From an uncultured Clostridia bacterium (GTDB lineage Bacteria > Bacillota > Clostridia > Lachnospirales > Lachnospiraceae), in contig CAMUFS010000200.1 of NCBI GenBank assembly GCA_947088195.1, positions 1 through 6,055 of the forward strand: a DNA stretch of 6,055 bases, in the 5' to 3' direction. Of the stretch, positions 1 to 5,990 are shown piece by piece. Every line of letters starts with the position of its first letter. Position 1 is the stretch's first letter. Position numbers and translations under genes: made by a program. The notes below the pieces were generated by a model. It saw only the letters and a program-made list of their open reading frames with translations. It was not told the origin of the DNA and made no database searches.

Positions 1-917
1 TCAAGATTTCTCTCAAACAGTGCGTCCAGAGAAACCAGCTCCCGATACCGCTTTGTCGTCTCCCCGTTCACTGCAATCTGCACTTTATTAACCGCTGGAA
101 GCTCCACAAGAGAATTTACAATCGCGTAGATAGGCACCACCTCATTGGTATTGACGGAGCCTGTCAGAAAAGAGGCATCCAGATTCACATAGCAGACACC
201 CTCCCTTGTCGATATGGTCAGCAGCTTGGTATCCGCTGGAAGCACGGGGTACATCCCAGCCTCCGTCGGCCCCTTAATGAGCTGTTCCATCACCAGCCGC
301 TCCATGGAGACCGTATTATTGTACATTAGATCTTGCTTACACTCTATTAGCTTGTCTCCCTGTTCATTCGCAAAATATAATGTCAGCACCGTTCTCTCAT
401 AATCATTGATGTCACCGCCTAGATCATCAATAAAATCAGACGCTCTCATCTGTCCCACTGGCTGATTCAGCGCATCCATAAGCGGCTGCTCATTAATAAA
501 AAAAGCAACCGTCTCTATGCCTTCAATCTGTGTCAATGTCCTCACAATCGCCGCGCGATTTAAAATCTCTGTAAGCCGTGGTATCAGAGAATAGGCACTG
601 TCAAAATTCAAATTGATCTGCTTTTTTTCTATGCTAGCGCTCAATATACGCACTTCAGGCAAAAGTGGCTTTTTGTAATCCATATTTTCTGGATCATTAG
701 CAAGTGCAGAAAGAAGCTCCGCAAGCAGTGCCTCCGCCTCCGTATTTTCTGGCTGGTAATTTTCACTCACCACTCTTGTCATATTTTTATTAATATAATA
801 TAACCTTATACTGCGCTCTGTGCTGACAGTTTCCATCGGTGTCGTTCCTGTTGACTGACAGGCATTAAGACACAAAGCAAGAAAACAAACCAGCACTGCT
901 ATTCTTATTTTCTTCAC
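1..917 (-). CDS. GerMN-domain lipoprotein (partial, C-terminus outside window)
   Basis: I translated this from the minus strand; 305 codons are visible and the frame is still open at position 1. The start is a GTG at 915-917, preceded by AGAAGGAG with 5 nt spacing. A GTG two bases upstream runs straight into TGA, which fixes the choice. Residues 4-19 form a hydrophobic signal ending in a lipobox, LNAC with Cys20, so the product should be a lipoprotein on the outer face of the membrane. Two GerMN-type repeats follow, at about residues 36-150 and 175-295. The second shows the typical pattern MERLVMEQLIKGP, then LLTISTREGVCYVNL. GerMN domains occur in B. subtilis GerM (sporulation and germination) and in actinobacterial LpqB. 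The gene begins 12 nt after the kinase stop codon, so it is almost certainly cotranscribed and may modulate that kinase or couple it to the cell envelope. The GerMN family call is solid; the exact role is inferred. Confidence 0.85.
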   Translation of the reverse strand, partial: MKKIRIAVLVCFLALCLNACQSTGTTPMETVSTERSIRLYYINKNMTRVVSENYQPENTEAEALLAELLSALANDPENMDYKKPLLPEVRILSASIEKKQINLNFDSAYSLIPRLTEILNRAAIVRTLTQIEGIETVAFFINEQPLMDALNQPVGQMRASDFIDDLGGDINDYERTVLTLYFANEQGDKLIECKQDLMYNNTVSMERLVMEQLIKGPTEAGMYPVLPADTKLLTISTREGVCYVNLDASFLTGSVNTNEVVPIYAIVNSLVELPAVNKVQIAVNGETTKRYRELVSLDALFERNL

Positions 918-929
918 ACCTTCTCCTTC

Positions 930-2333
930 TTATCCAATATAAGTGAGAGGTATCCGCACCGTAAAGGTAGTTCCCTCATTTTCCTTGCTGTAAAGCTTAA
1001 TCTGTCCATTGTGCATAAGAATCACATTTTTTGTAATGGAAAGCCCAAGCCCTGTGCCACCAGTTTCTCTGGAACGCGCCTTGTCTACGCGATAAAAGCG
1101 ATCAAACACCTTCTCCTCCTCCTCCTCAGGAATACCAATTCCAGAATCTGCCACCTTGACATAGAAAAACTTATGATCGGCATTGAGTGTAACCTTTACC
1201 CAGCCATCATCCCGATTATATTTTATCGCATTCTCTATCAAATTAGAAAGAGCAAGCGTAAGCTTCACTTCATCTACCTCTGCTGTGACACTGCGAAAGC
1301 TCTCAAGCACCAACTCAATATTTCTCTTTGCAGCAATCGGACGCAAGCGTTTTAAAATAAGCTCCAAAAGCTCATTGATAACAACCACTGTGATATTCAT
1401 ATCCGCAGAAGTCTTATCAAGCTTTACCAACGAGAGTAGATCCGTGATAATCTTATTCTCCCTGTCTATCTCATCTGCAATATCCACCATAAATTCCTTG
1501 TAAAGCTCAGCCGGAACCTCTTCCTGTGAGATAAGAGAATCCGCTAACACTTTCATGGAGGTGATCGGTGTTTTCAGCTCATGCGATACATTCGACACAA
1601 ACTCCTGACGAGATTCATCCAATAGGCGGATGCGTGCCAGCATCTTATTAAATGCCTCTGATATCTGCTCAATCTCACTATAACCGCTGATTGCCACATT
1701 CTCCGTCAGATCTCCCGCTGTTATCTTATTAAAAGAAGCTAGAATTTTCTTAAACGGTCTGACAAAAATACCAGAACAGAGCATTGCCGCCGCTATCACT
1801 ATAATCATAAGAACCATCATAAGGATTCTGGATTTACCAGCAAGAAGCTCTTGCTCCTCTCGCAGATCTGCCGTGGGAACACTCACCACGACCACCCCCA
1901 CAATCTCCCTCTCCTCCGTGCCGGTTCTTGTCACCGTAATTGGGACAGTAAGCTCAATAAACTCTCCCTCTCTGTCATAGACTCTGCGATTTTCCCCGCG
2001 AAAGCACTTAATCACAGCCTCTGAAACCAGAGTCTTTTTCTCCGTCAATGCGTATGTATCCTTGATAATTTTCAGACCACTATTTACAATAATAATCCTT
2101 CCGTTATACAGATTTGCAAGCTGGACAATCACGCTGTTTAAGCTGCTGGACGACTGATCACTCATATAATTGCCATTTGTGAGCTGCCTTCCCAATATAT
2201 TACACTGATTCTGTACCTCGTAGATCCTGCGCTGTATCATCCTATCCTCATAATTTGAAAAAAAGGAGATATTAAAAATAATGGATGGAACCATACCTAT
2301 CAAAAGAAATACACAGAACAGGCGAAAGCTCAT
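930..2333 (-). CDS. Sensor histidine kinase (HAMP, HisKA, HATPase), WalK/MtrB-like
   Basis: Membrane histidine kinase that should phosphorylate the regulator encoded just upstream. Numbering from the ATG at 2331-2333 gives 467 residues. There is a first membrane helix at about 3-25, an extracytoplasmic sensor region of about 140 residues, a second helix at about 170-191, and a HAMP linker to about 244. The HisKA H-box is FVSNVSHELKTPI with phosphoacceptor His251. The ATPase domain has an N-box (NLIENAIKYN), G1 (DSGIGIP), an F-box (FDRFYR) and G2 (GGTGLGLSI). No PAS domain is seen, unlike B. subtilis WalK. The start is uncertain. The frame is open to an ATG at 2462 (104 nt overlap with the regulator), with an ATG at 2402 and a TTG at 2381 in between, and none has a strong ribosome binding site. 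I prefer 2333 because it follows the regulator stop and leads directly into the first helix. A lysine-rich stretch just upstream of it argues for a somewhat earlier start. Stop is TAA at 930-932. Confidence 0.9.
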   Translation of the reverse strand: MSFRLFCVFLLIGMVPSIIFNISFFSNYEDRMIQRRIYEVQNQCNILGRQLTNGNYMSDQSSSSLNSVIVQLANLYNGRIIIVNSGLKIIKDTYALTEKKTLVSEAVIKCFRGENRRVYDREGEFIELTVPITVTRTGTEEREIVGVVVVSVPTADLREEQELLAGKSRILMMVLMIIVIAAAMLCSGIFVRPFKKILASFNKITAGDLTENVAISGYSEIEQISEAFNKMLARIRLLDESRQEFVSNVSHELKTPITSMKVLADSLISQEEVPAELYKEFMVDIADEIDRENKIITDLLSLVKLDKTSADMNITVVVINELLELILKRLRPIAAKRNIELVLESFRSVTAEVDEVKLTLALSNLIENAIKYNRDDGWVKVTLNADHKFFYVKVADSGIGIPEEEEEKVFDRFYRVDKARSRETGGTGLGLSITKNVILMHNGQIKLYSKENEGTTFTVRIPLTYIG

Positions 2334-2358
2334 GCTCTTTAAAAATTTACTTTTTTTC

Positions 2359-3048
2359 TTAATTTTGGAAATAATAGCCAACGCCCCATTTCGTATGAAC
2401 ATATGTCGGTTCACTTGGATTTGCTTCCACCTTCTCGCGCAGTCTTCGAATGTGAACATCAACGGTTCTCACATCACCGGGATATTCCTTTCCCCACACA
2501 AGCTCCAGCAGAAGCTCCCTTCCATATACCTTATTTGGATTTGTCATAAGAAGCTCCAACAGGTCAAACTCCTTCGCCGTCAGATTGATCTCCCTTGAGC
2601 CAATATACACTCGGCGCCCGTCCTGATACAGCTTAAGCTCGCCTCTCTCTAGCACCTGAGCCTTTTTCTTTTCCTTCTCCTGCTTCCCGCTCCGGCGCAT
2701 AATCGCCTTAATGCGCGCCTTTACCTCAAGAATATTAAAAGGCTTTGCTATATAGTCGTCCGCTCCGTATTCCAGCCCCATAATCTTATCCATATCCTCT
2801 GACTTTGCCGTCAGCATAATAATCGGCATATTGGAAAATTCCCGGATCTGCTGACAGACCTCCAAGCCATCCAGCTTTGGCAGCATAATATCCAAAAGCA
2901 CCACATCATACTCCGTCTTTCTCGCGTACTCCATCGCCTCCTCGCCGTCATAGGCACAATCCACCTCCATGCCATCCTGCGCCAGGCTGTAACGAAGTCC
3001 CTTTACAATTAATTTTTCATCATCTACTACCAAAACTTTTCTTCCCAT
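2359..3048 (-). CDS. OmpR-family response regulator, WalR/MtrA-like
   Basis: A 229-residue DNA-binding response regulator, the normal length for the OmpR/PhoB class. The receiver domain (residues 3-117) has the acidic pair Asp9/Asp10, phosphoacceptor Asp53 in LLDIMLPKLDG, switch residue Thr80 and conserved Lys102 in the KPF motif. A lysine/glutamate-rich linker (about 121-133) leads to the winged-helix domain (about 136-228), whose recognition region reads GDVRTVDVHIRRLREKVE and ends in GVGYYF. That region closely resembles WalR (YycF) and MtrA, regulators of cell-wall metabolism, so control of envelope genes is a fair inference. The ATG at 3046-3048 has GAGG 5 nt upstream. The gene sits 40 nt after comEA and just before its cognate kinase. 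I leave the symbol blank because KdpE-, PhoP- and WalR-type paralogues cannot be told apart securely without a tree. Confidence 0.93.
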   Translation of the reverse strand: MGRKVLVVDDEKLIVKGLRYSLAQDGMEVDCAYDGEEAMEYARKTEYDVVLLDIMLPKLDGLEVCQQIREFSNMPIIMLTAKSEDMDKIMGLEYGADDYIAKPFNILEVKARIKAIMRRSGKQEKEKKKAQVLERGELKLYQDGRRVYIGSREINLTAKEFDLLELLMTNPNKVYGRELLLELVWGKEYPGDVRTVDVHIRRLREKVEANPSEPTYVHTKWGVGYYFQN

Positions 3049-3088
3049 CCTATCCTCAATTCTAGCGCCGCAGCACCTATATTGCCAG

Positions 3089-3673
3089 TCAGACTGTTAT
3101 CAAATCGCGGATTTTCTGAAATACCGCCTCCTTGATCCCACTGATCTTCATAATATCCTCAATTACTTGAAAACCGCCATTCTCTTCCCGATAACGCACA
3201 ATATCCTTCGCCTTCGACTCACCGATTCCCGGAAGTGTCATTAGCTGATGGATGGATGCCGTGTTGAGATTGACAAGTCCTGTATTCTCCCCACTCTCAG
3301 AAACCGCCAAAGAAGCGGCTTCCTCCTTGGACAAAATTACAATCCTCTCCCCATCCTTTAACATACCTGCCAGATTCATGGCATCTGGCGCTCCCTCCTC
3401 GGTCGCTCCACCTGCCAGCTCAAGCAGCTCATATACCCGAAAGCCCTCCGGCACAGAATAGACGCCCGGCTTATTGACCTCACCACAAATATGGACATAG
3501 ATCTTCTTCTCCGTCTGCGTTATGGCTTCCTCCATCCTCTCTGTGCTCTGTTCTGTCTCTTCCCTAAGCTCCCACTCTGGCTCCTCCTTATCAGAAGTAC
3601 TCAGACAATAAAAAGCTCCGGCAAGCAAGAACGCGAGTAAAATAATGGCAAGCTTCACATATTTTTTCTGCAC
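3089..3673 (-). CDS. comEA: ComEA-family DNA-binding competence protein (SLBB + helix-hairpin-helix)
   Basis: A 194-residue protein starting at GTG (3671-3673), preceded by the strong GA-rich site GAAAGGAGAGGAGACT. Residues 7-24 form a single N-terminal membrane anchor. An acidic, probably flexible stalk follows (about 28-54). An SLBB domain spans about 57-115 (IYVHICGEVNKPGVY, then LLELAGGA). The C-terminal helix-hairpin-helix pair covers about 133-193, with NLNTAS, LPGIGESKAKDIV and YREENGGF. This is the full ComEA layout. ComEA binds incoming double-stranded DNA at the outer membrane face and passes it to the ComEC channel. No comEC or comEB is seen next to it. Instead it heads the set that continues with the two-component system and the GerMN lipoprotein, downstream of a good promoter in the gap before it. 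Stop is TGA at 3089-3091. Confidence 0.93.
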   Translation of the reverse strand: MQKKYVKLAIILLAFLLAGAFYCLSTSDKEEPEWELREETEQSTERMEEAITQTEKKIYVHICGEVNKPGVYSVPEGFRVYELLELAGGATEEGAPDAMNLAGMLKDGERIVILSKEEAASLAVSESGENTGLVNLNTASIHQLMTLPGIGESKAKDIVRYREENGGFQVIEDIMKISGIKEAVFQKIRDLITV

Positions 3674-3717
3674 AGTCTCCTCTCCTTTCAGAAAAGAGTT
3701 CCCCTCCGTGCACTATT

Positions 3718-3746
3718 ATTCTAACGGATATTTCTCAGCTTGACAA
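3718..3746 (-). promoter_or_regulatory. Sigma-A-like promoter for the comEA-regulator-kinase-GerMN set
   Basis: On the minus strand the -35 box TTGTCA (3741-3746) and the -10 box TAGAAT (3718-3723) are separated by exactly 17 nt. Each matches the consensus at 5 of 6 positions. The predicted start is near 3711, giving a leader of about 38 nt that carries the strong comEA ribosome binding site. The promoter lies just after the stop codon of the YdcZ-type gene, which makes comEA the likely first gene of a new transcript. Confidence 0.65.
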
Positions 3747-3749
3747 TAC

Positions 3750-4181
3750 CTATTTCCACTTAAAAATAATAATTCCTGAAATAGCCAACGCCATACCCAA
3801 AACCTTTCTCCAGTCAAACTCCACTTTCTCCACGCCAAACAGACCAAACAGTTCTATTAGATAGGCAATTAAAAGCTGGGACACAACAATCAGCATAACA
3901 GCCTTTGCCGGTCCAAGCTGCGACATACTTTGAATCACGGTAAGTGTAATAAAAGCTCCGATCACACCTCCAAAAAGCATATATTTGTGATCCATGGCAA
4001 ACAGACCACCAAAGCTCTGTCTCCCTGTAAAAAACCAGCCAATCAAGCAAACAACAAACGCTGTGAGCTGTACCCAGCAGTTAGAAACCCAAAGACTGGT
4101 ATTCTTTGTCACCTCTGTGTTAAAAACACCCTGAATACTCATCAATGCCCCAGATAACAATGCAATTAAAATCCCTAACAT
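3750..4181 (-). CDS. DMT/YdcZ-type small membrane protein (DUF606 family)
   Basis: A 143-residue, very hydrophobic protein with about four or five membrane segments, at roughly residues 2-20, 33-52, 68-85, 93-115 and 127-141. The N-terminus (SGALMSIQGVFNTEVTKNTSLWVSNCWVQLTAF) shows the conserved pattern of the YdcZ/DUF606 branch of the drug/metabolite transporter superfamily. These are half-sized proteins that usually act as pairs or homodimers and are often encoded as tandem copies; only one copy is present here. The substrate cannot be told from sequence. The ATG at 4179-4181 is preceded by GGAAGGGG with suitable spacing, and the stop is TAG at 3750-3752. A promoter and repeated 12-bp boxes lie directly upstream, suggesting regulation independent of the neighbouring genes. 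Confidence 0.85.
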   Translation of the reverse strand: MLGILIALLSGALMSIQGVFNTEVTKNTSLWVSNCWVQLTAFVVCLIGWFFTGRQSFGGLFAMDHKYMLFGGVIGAFITLTVIQSMSQLGPAKAVMLIVVSQLLIAYLIELFGLFGVEKVEFDWRKVLGMALAISGIIIFKWK

Positions 4182-4198
4182 TATTTTCCCCTTCCATA

Positions 4199-4244
4199 AT
4201 ATCTACTTTTTTCATTTACTCTGTGCGATACTATATCTACTTTT
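4199..4244 (-). repeat. Pair of 12-bp direct repeats, possible operator
   Basis: The 12-mer AAAAGTAGATAT (minus strand) occurs perfectly twice, at 4233-4244 and 4199-4210, 34 bp apart from start to start (about three helical turns). The first copy covers the spacer and part of the -10 box of the promoter. The second lies about 12-24 nt downstream of the predicted start, just before the ribosome binding site. This placement suits a repressor operator, but the AT-rich background leaves coincidence possible. Confidence 0.4.
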
Positions 4245-4258
4245 ACCAGTATTTCCAA
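4230..4258 (-). promoter_or_regulatory. Sigma-A-like promoter for the YdcZ-type gene
   Basis: On the minus strand TTGGAA (4253-4258) and TATAGT (4230-4235) are spaced by exactly 17 nt, matching the consensus at 4 and 5 of 6 positions respectively. The predicted start is near 4223, about 42 nt before the ATG. The -35 box sits only 7 nt after the stop codon of the radical SAM gene, so some readthrough from that gene is also possible. Confidence 0.55.
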
Positions 4259-4265
4259 AATAATG

Positions 4266-5177
4266 TTAGAATAATCCTTCATAATCAAAAATAGGAATAA
4301 AGCTTTCCTCTGCCGTTTTTCCTTCCTGCATATACCCATGTGATATTCCAAGAGCAACGGCGTATTCTATTACTTCCTCATATTCTTCCTTTGTCACAGT
4401 TCGTTCCAGTTCTGGCATATCAGGAAATTTTCCCATCGGTGTATATTGATTCATTATGCTAATATAAATTCTGTCGCCAAAATTTTTATAAAGATATCGA
4501 ATCACCCGTTTGGAATCCTCCACCGCGCCCGGAATCACCAGATGACGCACAATAACACCCCGCATCATTATCCCTTTAGAATCAAATTCTGGCTCTGGAA
4601 GCTGACGCACCATCTCTTTTATCGCCTCCTTGGAACAGCGAAAATAATCTCTGGCATGGGAATATCTTTCGGAAAGCTCAGGAGAGACATATTTCATATC
4701 TGGAAGATAGATATCCACTAGCCCCTCCAATTTTTTTACTGTTTCTATCCTTTCATAACCACTGGAATTATATATGATTGGAAGTGCTAGACCTCTTTGT
4801 TTCGCTGCGAGAATCGCTGCACTTATCTGAGGGACATAATGTGTTGGCGTCACAAGATTAATATTATTTGCGCCTTTTTTCTGAAGCTCCAAAAAAATAT
4901 CAGATAATCTCTGTACGGTGATCTCCTTTGCTGTTTCTCCTATGGCAATGCTCTTATTCTGGCAGAAAACGCACTTCATATTGCAGCCGGAGAAAAATAC
5001 CGTTCCGCTGCCTTCCTCCCCGGAGATACAAGGCTCCTCCCACATATGAAGCGCTGCTCTTGCCGCCATCAGCTTATCTGGCATACCACAAAAGCCTTTC
5101 TCTCCCTCTGTTCTGTCAACCCTACATTTCCTTGGACAAAGAACACACTCCTTTAATTGATTCTTGTCGTATTCCAT
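4266..5177 (-). CDS. pflX: Radical SAM Fe-S protein, PflX type (pyruvate formate-lyase activase homologue)
   Basis: A 303-residue radical SAM protein of the PflX group (COG1313), named for its resemblance to pyruvate formate-lyase activating enzymes; its true substrate is unknown. The SAM-cluster motif is C65-NMK-C69-VF-C72 (CX3CX2C) within GTVFFSGCNMKCVFCQN, preceded by the group's typical EEPCISG. A second cysteine set at the N-terminus (C11, C14, C18, C30 in CVLCPRKC and GFCG) is characteristic of the group and may hold a further cluster. Later conserved stretches include NLVTPTHYVPQI, IYNSSGY, VDIYLPDMKY, VRHLVIPG and NQYTPMGK, so the protein looks complete and functional. The start ATG (5175-5177) has AAAGGA about 7 nt upstream, and the stop is TAA at 4266-4268. 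No partner glycyl-radical enzyme is encoded next to it in this window. The repeat array begins about 100 bp upstream of the start. Confidence 0.88.
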   Translation of the reverse strand: MEYDKNQLKECVLCPRKCRVDRTEGEKGFCGMPDKLMAARAALHMWEEPCISGEEGSGTVFFSGCNMKCVFCQNKSIAIGETAKEITVQRLSDIFLELQKKGANNINLVTPTHYVPQISAAILAAKQRGLALPIIYNSSGYERIETVKKLEGLVDIYLPDMKYVSPELSERYSHARDYFRCSKEAIKEMVRQLPEPEFDSKGIMMRGVIVRHLVIPGAVEDSKRVIRYLYKNFGDRIYISIMNQYTPMGKFPDMPELERTVTKEEYEEVIEYAVALGISHGYMQEGKTAEESFIPIFDYEGLF

Positions 5178-5276
5178 TCTCTTTCCTTTCTTTTTTGCAT
5201 GTCGAATATTTGATACAAAACATCCTTATAGGTTATTTGTAATTGTGGGGTGGTAAGTCATATTCTAGAAGGGTCC

Positions 5277-5416
5277 GCCCAGAGAATTGCCTATGGTCCT
5301 CTGTCACCGCGCTCCCGCTTAGTTCAAAACGTAGCGGACGCTAAGCTCGTGAGATACCTCGCTAAGCGCCGACGTTTTTCAATAGGTTCCATAGGACCAT
5401 AGGCAATTTTCTGGGC
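5277..5416. repeat. Palindromic repeat element A
   Basis: A 140-bp element with terminal inverted repeats of 24 bp at 5277-5300 and 5393-5416 that match at 23 of 24 positions (GCCCAGAGAATTGCCTATGG at the left end). The interior contains a further imperfect inverted pair (AAAACGT near 5326-5332 with ACGTTTTT near 5372-5379) and a small hairpin, GAGATACCTC. A weaker match (ATTCTAGAA at about 5262-5270 against TTCTGGAAT at about 5431-5439) suggests the palindrome extends further out on both sides. Two internal blocks are almost identical to element B in opposite orientation. It has no coding capacity. It is best described as a MITE-like or structured palindromic repeat upstream of the radical SAM gene; its family is not recognised. 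Confidence 0.75.
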
Positions 5417-5542
5417 TGCTTTTTTGATTGTTCTGGAATGTAATTTTCCCACTTTTTATTTTTGGAAACAGCAATCGAATCATTGATAAAGGGGTTGATA
5501 CTTTTCTAAATATAAATATTACAATATATATTTTAAAATAAC

Positions 5543-5759
5543 AATTTTGGATTACCGAAAAAGTAGCAGAAGCAAATTATTGGTATCCTCAAGAAACCTA
5601 TTGAAAAACGTCGGCGCATAATGAGCTTGCGAATTATGTGGTATGCTTCAGTGAGGTTTTGCACGAATTTAGCATCCGCTACGTTTTGAACTAAGCGAGA
5701 GCGCGGTGACAGAGGATACCAGTGTTTTGGTTCTGCTACTTTTTTGGCAGTCCAAATTC
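5543..5759. repeat. Palindromic repeat element B, inverted relative to A
   Basis: An approximately 217-bp element with terminal inverted repeats of about 48 bp (5543-5590 and 5712-5759) sharing AAAAGTAGCAGAA and TGGTATCCTC. The interior matches element A in reverse complement: 5595-5617 is identical to 5366-5388 over 23 bp, and 5675-5715 matches 5298-5338 at 40 of 41 positions. Between those blocks B carries about 35 nt where A has about 6, including a small hairpin, CATAAT/ATTATG. The end sequences differ from those of A but pair within B. No coding capacity is seen. Confidence 0.75.
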
Positions 5760-5842
5760 GTTATTTATAGCATATATACTGAAATCGTTACATTTAGAAA
5801 TAGTATCTATTCCTCTGTCAATTATTGTTTTGCTGTTTCTAT
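5760..5842 (-). pseudogene. Possible short gene remnant shared by both inverted arms
   Basis: On the minus strand this encodes NSKTIIDRGIDT followed by about 18 more residues to a stop inside the terminal repeat of B. The matching left arm (plus strand, from about 5466) encodes NSNRIIDKGVDT before a frameshift and stop. Differences in the shared 13 codons favour third positions and conservative changes (K/R, V/I), which hints at former coding. The family is not recognised and the sample is too small to be sure. Confidence 0.2.
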
Positions 5843-5990
5843 ATAAACCCCCATGCCGAGCTTTCGGCACCACCATAAATGAAAGGTGGGGGTTCCTTTG
5901 AACCCTCCGGGGGATGCACAGAAAACGGGAGCGGAAGATGCCGCTTCGTGGCCCCGTTTTCATGCAGTTCACCGACGGAGCGGTGAACTT
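5841..5990 (-). ncRNA. Candidate mobile structured RNA (HEARO/omega-RNA-like?), no associated protein gene
   Basis: This approximately 150-bp, GC-richer insert forms a chain of strong helices. They are GTTCACCG/CGGTGAAC (5967-5974 with 5981-5988); TGCA plus GAAAACGGG with CCCGTTTTC plus TGCA (5915-5929 with 5953-5966), enclosing AGCGG/CCGCT (5930-5934 with 5941-5945); GGGTTC/GAACCC (5890-5895 with 5900-5905); AACCCCCA/TGGGGGTT (5846-5853 with 5887-5894); and TGCCGA/TCGGCA (5854-5859 with 5864-5869). CCACC/GGTGG (5870-5874 with 5885-5889) and a second C-run near 5905-5913 (plus strand, reading G-rich) offer competing or pseudoknot pairings. The stretch is absent from the matching left arm. Helix density, length and clean insertion suggest a mobile RNA. 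HEARO (IscB/IsrB guide-RNA) elements are of this size and often lack an ORF, but I cannot confirm the family. The minus strand is chosen only by that analogy. Confidence 0.45.

Noticed and set aside
214..402. Plus-strand reading frame opposite the GerMN lipoprotein gene
   Set aside because: It lies wholly antisense to a well-supported lipoprotein gene and shows no family features.
1011..1503. Two plus-strand reading frames opposite the kinase gene
   Set aside because: They are antisense shadows of the ATPase and HisKA coding sequence, with no ribosome binding site or recognisable motif.
3814..4157. Alternative frames, on both strands, within the YdcZ-type gene
   Set aside because: They are out-of-frame or antisense to a conserved membrane protein with a clear start site.
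5178..5252. Promoter for the radical SAM gene
   Set aside because: TTACAA and TATCAA-like hexamers exist, but none pair with correct spacing and good consensus, so I do not call one.
5277..5416. Element A read as a Rho-independent terminator
   Set aside because: The stem is long enough, but it encloses a conserved interior of more than 90 nt, is repeated elsewhere and lies upstream of, not after, the radical SAM gene.
5736..5972. 78-residue minus-strand reading frame
   Set aside because: It runs across the hairpin chain and into the terminal repeat of element B. Its first half is a translation of RNA-like stems, and no ribosome binding site or protein family is apparent. Only the short tail shared with the other arm is kept, as a weak remnant.
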